Shown: positions 11,089 to 24,804, counted from the stretch's first letter. The stretch is 64,000 nt of DNA from Oscarella lobularis (GCF_947507565.1 NC_089177.1:3594648-3658647); one strand, 5' to 3'. Numbers and translations: made by a program. Notes: generated by a model from the sequence alone, not told the origin.

Positions 11089-12733
11089 CTAAAAATCAGG
11101 TCGACAGGTTTCGTTGATTGGAGGACTGATGAGATTTTCGTAAGGCAGCTCAGACTTTAAACGATCTCTCACCTATAAAATCAATAGCGTCATCTTTTCG
11201 CTATTATTATTATGGTCTCTACCTCTTCCACTTCTCTGAACACTTCAATGAAATTGCGGCCAAGTATTCTTGCCACGTGTTGGTCTGTGTAGTTTCTCCG
11301 TATCAGCTCTGCAATGAGGTAGGGATATGTTGATACGTCTTCCAAGCCTGTAGGAAGACTAAGGTGGGGGAGGGAAAAAAAGATGACGTCAAGTTATTAT
11401 CACCGTCGTCTCCTCTCACTTTGGCACTCCGTCGTAGTCAGACCCAATGCCCACGTGACGTATATTTGTTCTTTGAACGATGTAGTCAATATGATCTAGA
11501 GATCTCCTTCAGTTGCAAATTTTATTTCAACTTCCTTACTGTACCTGCCACTTGCTCTAAAGATGCACTGGCAGAGCAATTGATATACTGATTAACGAAA
11601 TTTACCATCACCACGCCCCCGTTTTTAGGCTAAGGCAAAATCAATTCAAAATCAAATGAAATCAATGAATTCGTACCAAAAGGTCTAGCACGTCGTCGGG
11701 AACATTTCGGGAATTGTTACACAAAGCTAGCGCAGCCGAGTGACTAAAAATGACGGGCGCTCGCGTCACGTTGAGCGCGTCCCTCATCACATCCGGGGAG
11801 ACGTGCGACAAATCGACGAGCATGCCCAGTCGATTCATCTCCAATACAACTTCCTAGGAAAGAGCGTGGAGAGAAATATCACCGCTGGCGACATCCAGCA
11901 CCTTTCCAAAATCGGTCAATCCGTCGTGCTCTGGCGGAACCGAACAGGAATCGGCCCAAGGCGTGTTGCACGAGTGCGTCAACGTCATGTAGCGCGCGCC
12001 AAGCGCGTAGAACTGGCGGAGCGTCGCGAGGCTGCTGTCGATCGCGTGACCACCCTCGAGTCCTATTAGAGACGCAATGCGTTCGTTTACAAATGCTTCC
12101 TCGATCCCGCTCGCCGTCGTGACGAACTGCATGTCATCCGGGTACATGTCAACAAGACGACGTATGACGTCCAATTGATCGATAAAAACGCGCGTCGCGT
12201 CATTAAATTGAGCATCGCAACTGGCGTAGGAAACCCAAAACTAGAAAAAAAATACTTAGGACGGATTCCGGAAGTTGAAGCCACGCCTACTTGAGCTGCC
12301 AATCGTCCTTCCCTTAGACGAGGCAAGTCGGTATGAGTCGTATTGATTCTGTCGCTGAAATTAAATCGCGTCAGCTGATTTTGCCATTGCAATCTGCATT
12401 GATGAGGAAAATCATTGTGCCTATGACGTAAGTACAGTCACGAAGTGTGATCACGCTGCGCCCGGTAAGCTACCCGTCAACAAGCGGATGCATTTTCATG
12501 AGTGCGTATGCTCGTTGGAGCGGATCTGACGGCAATGAATTCGACGACGATTTTTGAGCTAAAATTGCCGTGGGTACTCCAACGGCTGCTACCACGACGA
12601 GCAATGCTACTGCAAGCAAAGCCACTTTCGTTGCGGTGTTTTTCTTCTTCTTCTTCTTCTTCTTCTTTGGGCTTGCGGGTGTCGCCGCGGGTGCCTGAGT
12701 CAGCGGAACCTTCTCCTTGTTTTCGTCACTCAT
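11089..12733 (-). CDS. Membrane dipeptidase (renal dipeptidase family, DPEP-like)
   Basis: This is a zinc metallodipeptidase of the M19 family, which hydrolyses dipeptides such as Cys-Gly and leukotriene D4. The zinc ligands and core motifs are visible: [100 protein letters not shown] and [13 protein letters not shown]. The final exon ([17 protein letters not shown]) ends at 11089-11091. The N-terminus is unusual: a cytosolic head with nine to ten lysines in a row (encoded by a TTC tract at about 12645-12670) followed by a single membrane helix ([18 protein letters not shown]). This predicts a type II membrane protein, whereas vertebrate DPEPs have a cleaved signal and a GPI anchor. The start lies 59 bases from the divergent ADCK1 start. 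Confidence 0.9.
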
Positions 12734-12792
12734 ATTCTAGGAGCTTTAGCGCGCGTTGGGGTGACTTGACGAAGTCACGAAAGCTGGGGAGC

Positions 12793-15141
12793 ATGTTCTC
12801 TCGTCCTTTTCGACGACTTAGCTCCGCAGTTATAAGACGCTCTGCAAGGTGGTTCACATTTGGAAGCGTCGCATTGGGTTTCGGAGGCTCTCTCGCCTAT
12901 TTCTTCACATTGCCGAAAGATCAAAGACGAAAAATCGTCGTAACGTTACAAGGAGGCGGTCGCCTTTTGAGGTAAAAAATCGAAGTCAACGAACATACCC
13001 TTGTACCGATTCAGCGAAAAAATGTCCAGATCGCTTCGCATTGGACTGACAATAACGGTTGACTATTCGTGGTCTCTGTGGGGATTAGACGAAGTGCGAT
13101 TGAGTCAATCCTCTAGATAATTAAATTTATTAATTATTTGATTTAATTAAGGACAGTCGGGAATATGACGAAGCTATAAAATCCTGTCATCGTCGATCAG
13201 CGAATCGACTTTTGGACGGGGCTCTAAAGAATGCGGGTTTATATATTAAATTGGGTCAGGGTTTGGCTTCATTTAATCACATATTACCCGTTGAGTACAC
13301 GGAACGCCTCAAAGTTTTACACGACAAGGCAAGACAAAAAAAATTTCTTTAGTAGAAAAGGGGGCTTTAAGTTAGGTGCGTTCTTTTAGGCGTTGAGAAG
13401 ACAATACGGCGAAATCGAAGAGGTGTTTGAGCGAGACTTTGGCAAGCAGCCTCGCGAAATGTTTCGCACGTTTGAGCATGAACCTATGGCAGCCGCTAGT
13501 TTAGCTCAAGTTCACAAGGCGGTGACTCACGATGGCGAAGAAGTGGCCGTGAAGGTAAATCGTCAGATTAATTAAAATGAAATATCGATTTCTCTTCTTA
13601 GATTCAATATATCGACTTGAGGGATCGATTTTCCGGTGACATGTTTGTTTTGGAGAAGCTGATGAAACTCGCCACGTTCGTGCATCCGAAATTTTCCTTC
13701 GCCTGGGTTCTTACGGTGTGTGAGAGAGATGTTCTCGTGCGGCGCACTATTAGACAAGAGTTTGCGCTCTTGCGCAGGAACTACGCGATACCTTGGCACT
13801 TGAACTCGATTTTGAAAACGAGGGACGCAATGCTGAGAGATGCCAGAAAGACTTGAGTCACCTTCCTTATGTGATAGTGCCCAAAATTCACTGGGACAAA
13901 ACGTCAAAGGTAAGAGAAACCGACTCTATTTCTTTGATCGAACTACGGCGTCTAGCGCGTTCTTACGATGGACTTTCTTGATGGATTTCAAGTAACCGAT
14001 GTGAAGGAAATGAAACGGCAAGGTCTTCGAATACCCGATGTAAGCCAGTTGCTTTCGTTTTTCTCCATTGCTGAATTTGTCTAGGTGGCTAGCAAATTTA
14101 TCGAGTGCATGGCTGAGCAGATATTCAAGACAGGCTTCATTCACGCCGATCCCCATCCAGGAAACGGTAAAATCGACATCGTCGAAATTTTGTGTATAAA
14201 AAGACGATACGCAGTTTTGATACGCGCGAAACCGGGTAGCAAAAAGTGTGAAGCCGAAATCATTCTACTGGACCACGGTCTCTATATGTACGTAGAACCG
14301 AGGTTAGTCGTCACTCTAAATAATTCCCAGATAAAGGACACTTACTCTTTTGCGTGCGTAGACATAGGCAAGCGCTGTGTAATTTATGGAAGAGTATTGT
14401 CATGCACGACGAGGCGGGTATGAAGCAATACAGTCATAATTTAGGCGTTGAAGGTCAGGTGCACGTACAGACAACGATTAAACGTAATGATGCGTTTTTC
14501 TAGATTACGTCTTCTTTTCGTCGATGCTCGTTCAAAGGCCTATTTTTAAGAAAGGCTCTGAGATGACTTTTCGAACTAAATTGACTCCCAAGGACGTCGA
14601 AGTGCTTCGTAGTATTGCTCGCGATCACATGGACACGGTTGTCACGATTCTTCGGAAATTGCCCTCCTCACTTCTATTAGTATTCAGGTTTGGTTTGTTT
14701 CGAAGCGACAGAGTATAAATGAGCTCGTTTTTATTTTTTCGCGAAGGAATATGAACCACGTTCGGTCAATACATAAGGAATTAGGATCTCCCGTTAATCG
14801 TTTCAAGATAATGGCGTTGTGGTAAGACGTCGCATTTAGTGGCAACAAGGGACGTTTGATTGCTTGCTTTGCAGCGCTATCGATGGGGCCTACGCCGATA
14901 GAGATGAACATCGTTTTACTGAGCGGCTTAAATTAAAAGCTGAACGATTTCTATTTAATTGGAAGTTATGGTAAGCGTGCGCACAGACACGACAAGGGAA
15001 TGTAATCAGCGCTTCTCTTCTCTTCTAAGGACAATCTCTCTAAAGCAACGCATATTTATGTGGTACATACGTTTACTCCAATTCGTTGGTCGTGTGCCAA
15101 AGGACTTGGGTTCAGTGGAATACGTTATATTTCAAGAATGA
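12793..15141 (+). CDS. ADCK1: AarF domain-containing kinase 1 (ADCK1), mitochondrial
   Basis: This is an atypical UbiB-family kinase of mitochondria. Start 12793 gives a basic presequence-like head ([20 protein letters not shown]) and a membrane segment. The family-specific KxGQ motif is present as [20 protein letters not shown], the Ala-rich loop as [13 protein letters not shown] with the VAIK-like AVKIQY, then [23 protein letters not shown], the catalytic HADPHPGN and the DHG that replaces DFG (LLDHGLY). The last exon ([20 protein letters not shown]) keeps frame across a TGG split codon and ends at TGA 15139-15141, 22 bases from the convergent IMPase stop. KxGQ plus Ala-loop is diagnostic of UbiB kinases. 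The match to ADCK1 rather than ADCK5 or COQ8 is by overall length and the flanking motifs. Confidence 0.88.
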
Positions 15142-15163
15142 GTGTTTATAAACCCAAGCACGT

Positions 15164-16340
15164 TCAATCTCTTTCTAAAGCGATGCATTTCAATGAAGCT
15201 GCTATTTGCCGAGCGAGTTCAGGTGAGCTAGCGCACAGCACTCGCCGATCCATCACATCTAGCTCCCCACCTAAATAAAAACAAAAGCTCTTGAGCAAAA
15301 CTAATAGTAAGTCAAAAACGTTGATTCTGACCACTTGGGTCCATGACAATTCCCCCTGCTTCCGTTACTATGAGAGTACCGGCTGCTATGTCCCAGCAAT
15401 GAATACCGAATTCCTGATAGGCGTCAGTTGATCCACACGCCACCATGCACATATTGAGTGCAGCAGAGCCAAGAGATCGAATGCTAAGGAAAATTAATTA
15501 AACGAGACTATTTTTTTCCCCCTGCCCGATTTTCTTTAACCTGTGCACGGGGTTCGGTGGCATAGCCAAACTGAACATATTTTCTCTGACAATAGCCATA
15601 CGATCTGGCTCTCGAGTGCCTCCAACTTCACAAGCAACGATTGCCTTGGACATTTCTAAGTACAATTCGAATCATAAGTAAATAGGATGCATATTTTTCA
15701 CTACCCGTTTCGCCAGACACAGCTAGTTTCTTTCCATTGCAGAAGGCCCCTTGACCCAGTCTGGCAGTGTAGAGCAAGTTTTGAGGAGCGTTATAAATGA
15801 CGCCTATTAAAGGCTACGAAAAAAAGTCAAACGCGTGAAACGTTAGCTGCACGGGGTCTCACTCTCTTTTTGACCCAAAGACCAATAGATACAGCCACGT
15901 AGGGAAAGCGATGAACAAAGTTCGTAGTGCCGTCAATGGGATCTATCATCCACGTGGGATTGTCAGTCAATTCGCAGTGAGCTCCCTCGCTCACGCTTTC
16001 TTCTCCAATAAAACTAAATAAGGTAATTAAAAATTTTTTTTATTGAAGGTACAGTGTAGTGGATTACCTGTGATTTGGGAATCTTTCTTTGAGAGTCGAA
16101 ATGATGAGGTTTTCCACCTGAGTGTCCGTTTCGGTGACGAGATCGGTCGACCATCCCTTTTTGAGATTTATACTCTTAGGTTTTTCAAACGCTTCGCGAA
16201 TGAGCTGCAAGGACAAAGACACAGCTTCGTTTCCTTCGTGCTTCCAGCGCCGCCGCGTAAGTTGAGAGGATTACCTGGCCTCCTCGTTTTGCAAGATCTA
16301 CTGCAGAATCAAAACAGCGCTGTTCTTCAGTAGGATCCAT
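15164..16340 (-). CDS. IMPA1: Inositol monophosphatase
   Basis: This Mg-dependent phosphatase releases free inositol from inositol phosphates. Start 16340 reads [20 protein letters not shown]. Then follow [29 protein letters not shown] (metal-binding Glu), the family motif [71 protein letters not shown] (motif 2 with the third metal Asp) and the final exon [20 protein letters not shown]. The stop is at 15164-15166. All metal ligands are present. The split GG at the last junction is a phase-1 intron. Divergent from ATOX1 with 84 bases between starts. Confidence 0.93.
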
Positions 16341-16424
16341 ACTGCGGCGAATACTACCGTGGGGACAGAGCGTCGCACGTGATTTTTGGTTCTCTGGAGA
16401 CCCGGATAGTAACGTGATTATATC

Positions 16425-16737
16425 ATGTCGCAGGTTAGTTTTTCTCACTCTTCTGTGTACTTTGCCGAACGGTCCTTTGGCAGAAACACGTCTTCAACGT
16501 CACGATGACCTGCGGAGGTTGCTCCGGAGCTGTCAATCGCGTTCTGAAGAAACTAGACGGTAAGATGGGTTCCGCGCCTCGGCATTTCCAATAGCACGAC
16601 AAAATGCAGGCGTCGAGAACATCGAAATCGATATGGAGGGTCAAAAGGTGACCGTCACGTCGACGCTGGACTCCGACAAGCTTCTCGAAACGATCAAAAA
16701 GACGGGCAAAGAATGCTCCTATGTGGGAGTGGCCTAG
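16425..16737 (+). CDS. ATOX1: Copper chaperone ATOX1
   Basis: This is a small cytosolic metallochaperone that hands Cu(I) to P1B ATPases of the secretory pathway. Three exons give MSQ, KHVFNVTMTCGGCSGAVNRV with LKKLDG, and VENIEIDMEGQKVTVTSTLD with SDKLLETIKKTGKECSYVGV. The MTCGGC metal site and the Lys of KTGKE that packs near it are both present. Total length is about 71 residues, as in human ATOX1 and yeast Atx1. Stop TAG 16735-16737. The first exon encodes only three codons. Confidence 0.95.
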
Positions 16738-16878
16738 TCCAGCTCACAAATTTACAATATTTTTCTCTCTCGTAAACGCTTTTTTTGCATTTGTAGTGAC
16801 GTTTGTCGTTGTGTTCGATATCCGTTCGATAGAGAGAGAAAAAGAGAACAGTATGTTACGGACTGTCGTAAGAAAAAA

Positions 16879-18848
16879 ATGGACAACCCCGCACTGCAGC
16901 AAATCGTCGCGACATTCTCCTCGCTTCCCATACAGCAGCAAAACAACTTTCTCAAAGAGATACTCAAACTATGTCAGGTAGGTCAACCTCAAAAGACGAC
17001 GAGCGACAGAATAAAAATGAATAAAAACGTTTCGCGTGGTGCTCAGCCTCTCCAGCTCCGAATCGTTTACGCCGAACTGCAGCCGCTATTGGCCGTCGAT
17101 TTCGCGCGCTACCTCTCGAACGACCTCGCCGAGCGAATTTTCTCGTGGCTCGACGTCCAATCGCTCTGTCGAGCGTCCCAATGCAGTCGATCGTGGCGCG
17201 ATCGAGCCGACGCCGATCATCTATGGTTCGAGTCCTATTTGGGGGGCCTCTCGTGGAAGTGAAAGCTCGTTTGGGGGGTTTTGTTAGGAGAAGGCACTGT
17301 CGCCGTCGAGGTTGGCTACGATTCGGTTCGATTTCGTCGTCGGTGACGCGATGGAAGGACGTTTATGTGCGAGCTCTTCGGCTCGAAGCCAATTGGGCTC
17401 GCGGGCGCTACGTCGTCGAGCCGATATTGCGGGGACACAAGAAACGGATTGGTTGCATTGATTGCGACGGTATGGATAGACCATTCGAAGATTTAATTGT
17501 TTATTTCTTTTTTTTTAGGTCGGATACTTGTTTCCGGTTCAGCTGACAATACGGCTAGAATTTGGGATTTGGAAGGGCACAAGTGCATTCGCGTGCTCGA
17601 TTCACATTCCGATGAAGTGACGTGTATTGCCCTAAGGGTAATTGTAGAGCAAATGCGTATTTTTATTATTTAATTAATGTTTCAATTTTAGAATGGGATT
17701 TTGGTGACTGGCTGTTCCGATGGACTGATTCGCTTGTGGAACGCCGAATCAGGCAAACGTCTAGGGTAACTGCAGCGAATTCTATATGTTTCGCTCCAAA
17801 TTCATTTCTCTAGGCAATTCACAGGTGATCCGGGAGGCGCGGGCATTTGCTCTATGGCTTTTGATGGCCAAACTCTCATATGCGGAACAGCAGACAGGTA
17901 GTGCATCTGACAAGCATTGCTGCATCTATATAATAGTCAACTTTATAGGGGAAGGCTTCAGGTGTGGTCTGCTGTTGAAGGAAGACATCTCGATACTCTC
18001 ATGGGTCATGCAGACGAAGTCAAGGTGCGACGCAGGGTAGCTTCTGTGGAGAGCTTCGTTTTTTTTATTTTTTTGGCATAGTGCATACAGTTGGCTGGTT
18101 CCGTAGCCATTAGTGGGTCATGGGATCGGACTTTACGCGTCTGGGATCTAAAAAAGGGAATTAGCAAGCATATTTTAAAGAGGCACACTGAAGGTTTGGG
18201 CGGCGTTGGGATATAGAGGCTAGAAAGAAATGCTGTTTCTGTTTAGGAATTTTCTGCTGTCAAGCTGACGAAGAAAAGGCTGTAAGTGGCGGCGGCGATG
18301 GTCTCGTTGTTTTATGGGACTTGCAAAAAGGCGACGCTCTTCACGCTATGATGGGTCACGAGGCAGAAGTGGTAGGAAAGTGATTATCTATCTGTATCAC
18401 TCTTGGTATGCTAGTTCTATAGTATTGTCTCGAATACAATGCAGACGTCATTGCAACGGGTTCTGCTGACAGTACGGCGAGACTTTGGGATCACAACGGT
18501 AGAGAGAGTTTTCTTCTCAATAGGATTTAGCTACAATTGCTCTTTTCTTACAGGTTTTTGCTTGCACGTTCTTGAAGAACACATTGGCATAGTAAGATGC
18601 CTTCAGCTCTTTGAGTCGAGGCTTGTGACGGGAGGCGATCAGAAGAAACTGGTCGTGTGGGACACTCAGGTGAGAATTGCTCGCACTTTTTGAGTTGAAA
18701 TGACGGAAATTCCGCGTAGAACGGAGATCTCGTTAACGTAGTTCACCGCCATTCGACGCTTCTTCATCTTCTGTGGACAGACGCGACTCGAATTGTGACG
18801 GCATCGCCGGATTCGCCTGGCACAATCACAGTCCTCAACTACTGGTGA
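16879..18848 (+). CDS. F-box/WD40 repeat protein (FBXW7-like)
   Basis: This is a predicted substrate receptor of an SCF ubiquitin ligase. A short N-terminal exon (MDNPALQQIVATFSSLPIQQ) leads to an F-box (ARYLSNDLAERIFSWLDVQS, SLCRASQCSRSWRDRADADH), then the linker RWKDVYVRALRLEANWARG, which resembles the WK-YxR-NWRRG linker of FBXW7/CDC4. Seven WD-type blades follow, including HKKRIGCIDCDGRILVSGSA, DEVTCIALRNGILVTGCSDG, VKCIQLAGSVAISGSWDRTL, GIFCCQADEEKAVSGGGDG, VYCLEYNADVIATGSADSTA, IVRCLQLFESRLVTGGDQKK and IVTASPDSPGTITVLNYW at the stop (18846-18848). The propeller is complete. Assignment to FBXW7 itself versus a paralogue needs a tree. The exon edge around 17225-17290 is uncertain. Confidence 0.85.
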
Positions 18849-18965
18849 AAAAACGAGACAAAGAAGAAGAAGTGCGTCACGTTCGTTTATTGACTAATGA
18901 TACTACGCAAACGGTCAAACACTAACGAGTTTATTTTTTCATGCAGACTGAAAAAGGGAATTAAT

Positions 18966-20675
18966 TTATCGAAGACCGTTTTCATCGTCGTCGTCGTCAT
19001 CGTCGTCTCCGTCTCCTTTGGGATCAACTTCACTCTCTCTTGGCATCGCGTTGCTTTCCTTTGGAGCAGCATCTTCTTGGCTGCCTCCCGTTTCCATGGT
19101 TTCTGCGTCTTCTCCCTCGTCGTCTACTTCAATTTTCTCCTTCTTTTCCTTAGCATTCACACTGAACAACTCATCTCGGGCTGCTGATTCAGATGCAATT
19201 GTTGCCTGTGGGCCTGTATTGGTGCGCCTACTATGAGGCGCTGCCCTCAACTCCTCCTCAGGATGCAGACTTCGCGCGAGCTTTGCCAGCTAGAAACGAC
19301 GCGCTACACACCGAAATTCTGCTGTCTAGTTACACAAACTTCATTGTCCATATAGGTAAACATGGCCTTTGATGTGACTTTCTGCATTTCCTCGACGTCG
19401 GATTTTTCGTAAGCATCCAAGAGATCTTCAATTGCTGCTGATTCGTCGGAATCCGAAAAGCCAGGTACACTAAAGAGACAATGGAAATTGTTCAAGGTCT
19501 TTGATGAATTCATTGCCTTATTGCATCGGCAAAAGTGTTATCTGCTGCCACTTTATCGTGGCGAGCGAGATGAACGACAATCAATCCGACTGTCGCCTAC
19601 AGCGAAGCCAATGAAAATAATAAAGATCATCGTTAAAAAAAGCATACACGGTAAATCTGCCCCGTATTTCCAATGGTTCCATACATTTCAATTTGTCTCT
19701 TCATCGTCTCAATGCATTCATCAAAACTATATGAGCAATACGTAAGGACAGGGGAGAACAGAACAGACTTAAAAAACCTTCTCTTGGAAACCAATAGTTT
19801 CACAGCCTTTCCGAGCATTTCAACAGCCTGCCTATTCCTGTCTTCCGTCTAGAAGATAAGGAAAGGTCTCTTTCTCTCTACACATAAACGTGGTATGAAG
19901 GCATTTACCTCGAGAATATCCACGCCTTCCATGTAAAATCGTATGGCTTTGTCAACATTGATGCCTTCTAGAAGTCTACAAAGAGTGTGCTGCTGCAATG
20001 AAGACCACCTGTTCGGACTTTACCGCGCAGTTTTTTCAAAGACTTGGGAAGCAGTATCCACTGTTCCATTTTCCCTGTATCTGTACCTGTGAGGAAAGCC
20101 ATATGCCATAACAAAACATGTACAGTGTATTCAACTGACGCCGCATTTCCCATCAAGTCTGTTGCCTCTCTAATATTTCCTAATTCTTTAGCCATTTGAC
20201 CAGCCAACTCGAGAGCCCTGAGGGATCGTCAGTCAAATCAGTCTCACGATTACTCACTTCCTCTCACTTGGCAGAATGAAATATACTATTAATTGAAAAG
20301 AGAATATTAGAAGAGCATCGGTTTTTTGAATCAGGTCTTACGCTCTGCACTGAAATTGAGCGTCAGCCGCCTTGAGAAAAGCCCCTTTCGCCTTTTCGTA
20401 CGCTTTGCCTGCTCTAAAGCAGTTTGCTTTTGCACAAAAAGGCGATTCGTGTAGGTATAAATGCTGGTTTCTTGCTCTAATACCTGCAGTCGTAAAAGCT
20501 TGAGCTGCTCCGTCATAATCTGGTTTGAGCTTTAGTTTGAACCAGCTTGTCTCCAAACTACGCGAACGAATAGCATTGTCAAACAACGCAAACGGTTCAG
20601 TTGATACCATTTTTCCCCTTTTCTCATGTGCTCCTCGCCCTCGATTGCCTTCTTCTTCGCTCTCTCGGTCGCCAT
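18966..20675 (-). CDS. NAPG: Gamma-soluble NSF attachment protein (gamma-SNAP)
   Basis: This TPR-like adaptor recruits NSF to SNARE complexes for disassembly. Start 20675 reads MATERAKKKAIEGEEHMRKG, then WFKLKLKPDYDGAAQAFTTA (compare KWKPDYDSAASEYGKAA in human), RAGKAYEKAKGAFLKAAD, IREATDLMGNAASVEY, ADCFEKTARLLEGINVDKAI, RNRQAVEMLGKAVKLLVSKR, FDECIETMKRQIEMYGTIGN, VPGFSDSDESAAIEDLLDAY, SKAMFTYMDNE-YAKL-like, and LAKLARSLHPEEELR. It ends with an unusually long acidic tail containing a run of about nine aspartates before GLR and the stop at 18966-18968. The YMDN plus AKL block near the C-terminus is typical of gamma-SNAP. The start is 277 bases from the divergent CK2 alpha start. Confidence 0.92.
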
Positions 20676-20900
20676 TTCCTCGGGCCCGGATAAGGCGATG
20701 CCCCTATGCGCGCATGCTCGATCCACAGTGTGCGCACCTGTGTCCTCTTCGCGTCGTCGTAGGAAACGACTCGGCTCGAATCCGAGTGCGTCGCCCGTTT
20801 GCATAAGGTCATCCCCGACGACCCAGTCGAAACCTGTCGCGTTACGTCGCCCGAAAGGCGTCGAAGAATCGCTGTTTTCTTTCATTCCTCGTTCCAATAG

Positions 20901-23192
<2,292 letters not shown>

Positions 23193-23717
23193 GAAAGAAA
23201 TAGAACGAAATTTAAAATGGATGGACAGCAAGAGAGTTTGAGTGAATGTATCTTTAGCCTAAGGGGTTGTTGCTGTATTAGTTGCGGGAAAAAGGGAGAG
23301 GGAATTTTTAATAAGAGAGGGTCGTAGTACAAATGGCTAACTAGTACGGGCGAAAGTTTGCACCATTGACTTGTATTCTCACAAATACACAGAGCGAGCT
23401 TCTTTTTACCTAGCGGCTATGATTACCGCATCTGACAAACGTCTTTTCGATGTAAACGCGTCATTTTCATGTACTTAGAACGTCCTTCGAAGCGTTTTGC
23501 AAAGAAAACGCATGTTATCCGGGTTTGCAGACAGTGATTCCTCGCGATTTTATGAGGCCACAGTTCGAAGCGCATTCTGGTCAAAATGGGAGTTCGCTTC
23601 TCGTTGCTGTGAAGAACGACGCTGAGGAGCAGTCATATATATGAGTCTTATGACAGTTTATTTTATACAAAAAACGTACGGTAGATAGCATGCACTCATT
23701 CAACAAAATACGAAATC
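23193..23717. other. Intergenic region after CK2 alpha, with one exon-like short frame
   Basis: There is no recognised gene across these 525 bases. The first part is probably the CK2 3' UTR. A plus-strand open stretch from a possible TTAG acceptor at about 23478 to TGA near 23625 reads VLRSVLQRKRMLSG, then FADSDSSRFYEATVRSAFWS, then KWEFASRCCEERR. It looks more protein-like than its surroundings but has no convincing upstream exon (only MITASDKRLFD, across an implausibly short 27-base gap). No RNA gene is evident. Confidence 0.35.
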
Positions 23718-24202
23718 TTACAGTATATCGTTCCGTCTTCGATTTCTTGAGCCCCTTGCAAAGCGTTTCGACCTAAAAAAAAAGAAAGTCAGTCTCTGCC
23801 AAATAATCGTTCTACGTACCTTTCGTTTTGCGTCCGTATTAGCGCTACCCGAGCTACACCGCGCGGAGGTTCGGACGCTTCGTAGCTCAAGGCAGCCACC
23901 GCAAGCGATGGCCACCCGTTCCAAAAATTGTGGGAGAGTCACGACGTCCTCGGCCACCCCAGTCAGTACCCGCCTGGATGAAGAGTCGGCCCCATATACC
24001 GAGTCCCCCGGCGCGCTGGTACCAAACGCTTCGGTATGTCTTCCTGGGAAGAACCGGCGCTTGCGGAGTGGAGAGCGGCTGACTGCTGTTTGTAGGAGTC
24101 GACAGGAAAGGCAGTGCAATGCCCAAGTCGAAGTCTCCTGGGCCAGATCATCGTCGGTCTAATCGTGCCATCGGGTGAGACAAGTGCCGGCAACCAGGCC
24201 AT
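23718..24202 (-). CDS. Unrecognised small basic protein, possibly mitochondrial
   Basis: I do not recognise this family. A consistent three-exon model runs from ATG 24202 (MAWLPALVSPDGTIRPTMIW; an inner ATG at 24154 is possible). It reads QEDIPKRLVPARRGTRYMGP with TLHPGG, splices with GTACTG to CTTGAG into YEASEPPRGVARVALIRTQN, then with GTACGT to TTTTAG into a basic tail (SKRFARGSRNRRRNDIL), stop 23718-23720. Both junctions keep frame and give smooth protein sequence, about 115 residues in all. The Arg-rich composition would fit a mitochondrial or ribosome-associated protein, but this is guesswork. The alternative unspliced frames across the same bases are less protein-like. Confidence 0.45.
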
Positions 24203-24804
24203 TTTTTGAACACCCCCTCTAAGCCGTACTCACTCGAGCCTAGCGTGAGCCGTGCTTATTGGCAACAATAAGACCTAAGCGATCTTTCTACCCAGTGCGT
24301 AAACCGAGGCCGAGGCCCCCCATCGCCCTGCCTACGGGCTCCGGCACGGGATTAATCCGTGGGCCACGCTGAAACAACAACCCAGGACTTGCCTTTTGTC
24401 TTCCCCCGAGCCAGTCCGTCAAGAACGAGACGCAGATTGCTCCGCGACGCATCCACCCTCGGCCGCAACTGAAGGAGAATCGGTGTGCGCTTCGCTTTTG
24501 AATCGTGTAGCTCCGCCCAGCGCGCTGATTGGTTCGTTGGGGTCACGTGGTGTCCACCTAGCGCTGTGATTGGTCCGCGAAAGATAGAGGCGCGAAACGC
24601 AAACCGGTTCAATACCGGTTTGACTATTGATTGCATCATGATTCTGACGCAGCACGAAAGAATCAAGATGGCGAAGAAAACGACAAGAACCACGAGGTAA
24701 AGCTTTTCTTTTCATCTCGTTCACGCGCACGCACACGACATAATAGATTTATTTATCGCGGCCGATTACGGTGGCGTAACCACTGCCGCGGCGAAAAACG
24801 TTAG
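24203..24804. promoter_or_regulatory. GC-rich divergent upstream region with hairpins and CCAAT boxes
   Basis: These 602 bases lie between the unrecognised minus-strand gene and the CEP72-like gene. Three perfect short stem-loops occur: 24229-24249 (CTCAC/GTGAG), 24255-24272 (CTTATTG/CAATAAG around a 4-base loop) and 24345-24361 (CACGG/CCGTG). Farther on, two inverted CCAAT boxes (ATTGGT) in near-identical contexts lie at about 24527 and 24569, with an E-box CACGTG between them at about 24545. A GCGCGAAA E2F-like site and an inverted repeat of AAACCGGT/ACCGGTTT follow at about 24590-24630. The spacing suggests a bidirectional promoter; the stem-loop block may be 5' UTR or an RNA gene. Confidence 0.45.

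Noticed and set aside
24485-24700. A 71-codon plus-strand frame before CEP72
   Set aside because: It covers the CCAAT/E-box cluster, matches nothing, and splicing to the CEP72 ATG would break frame.
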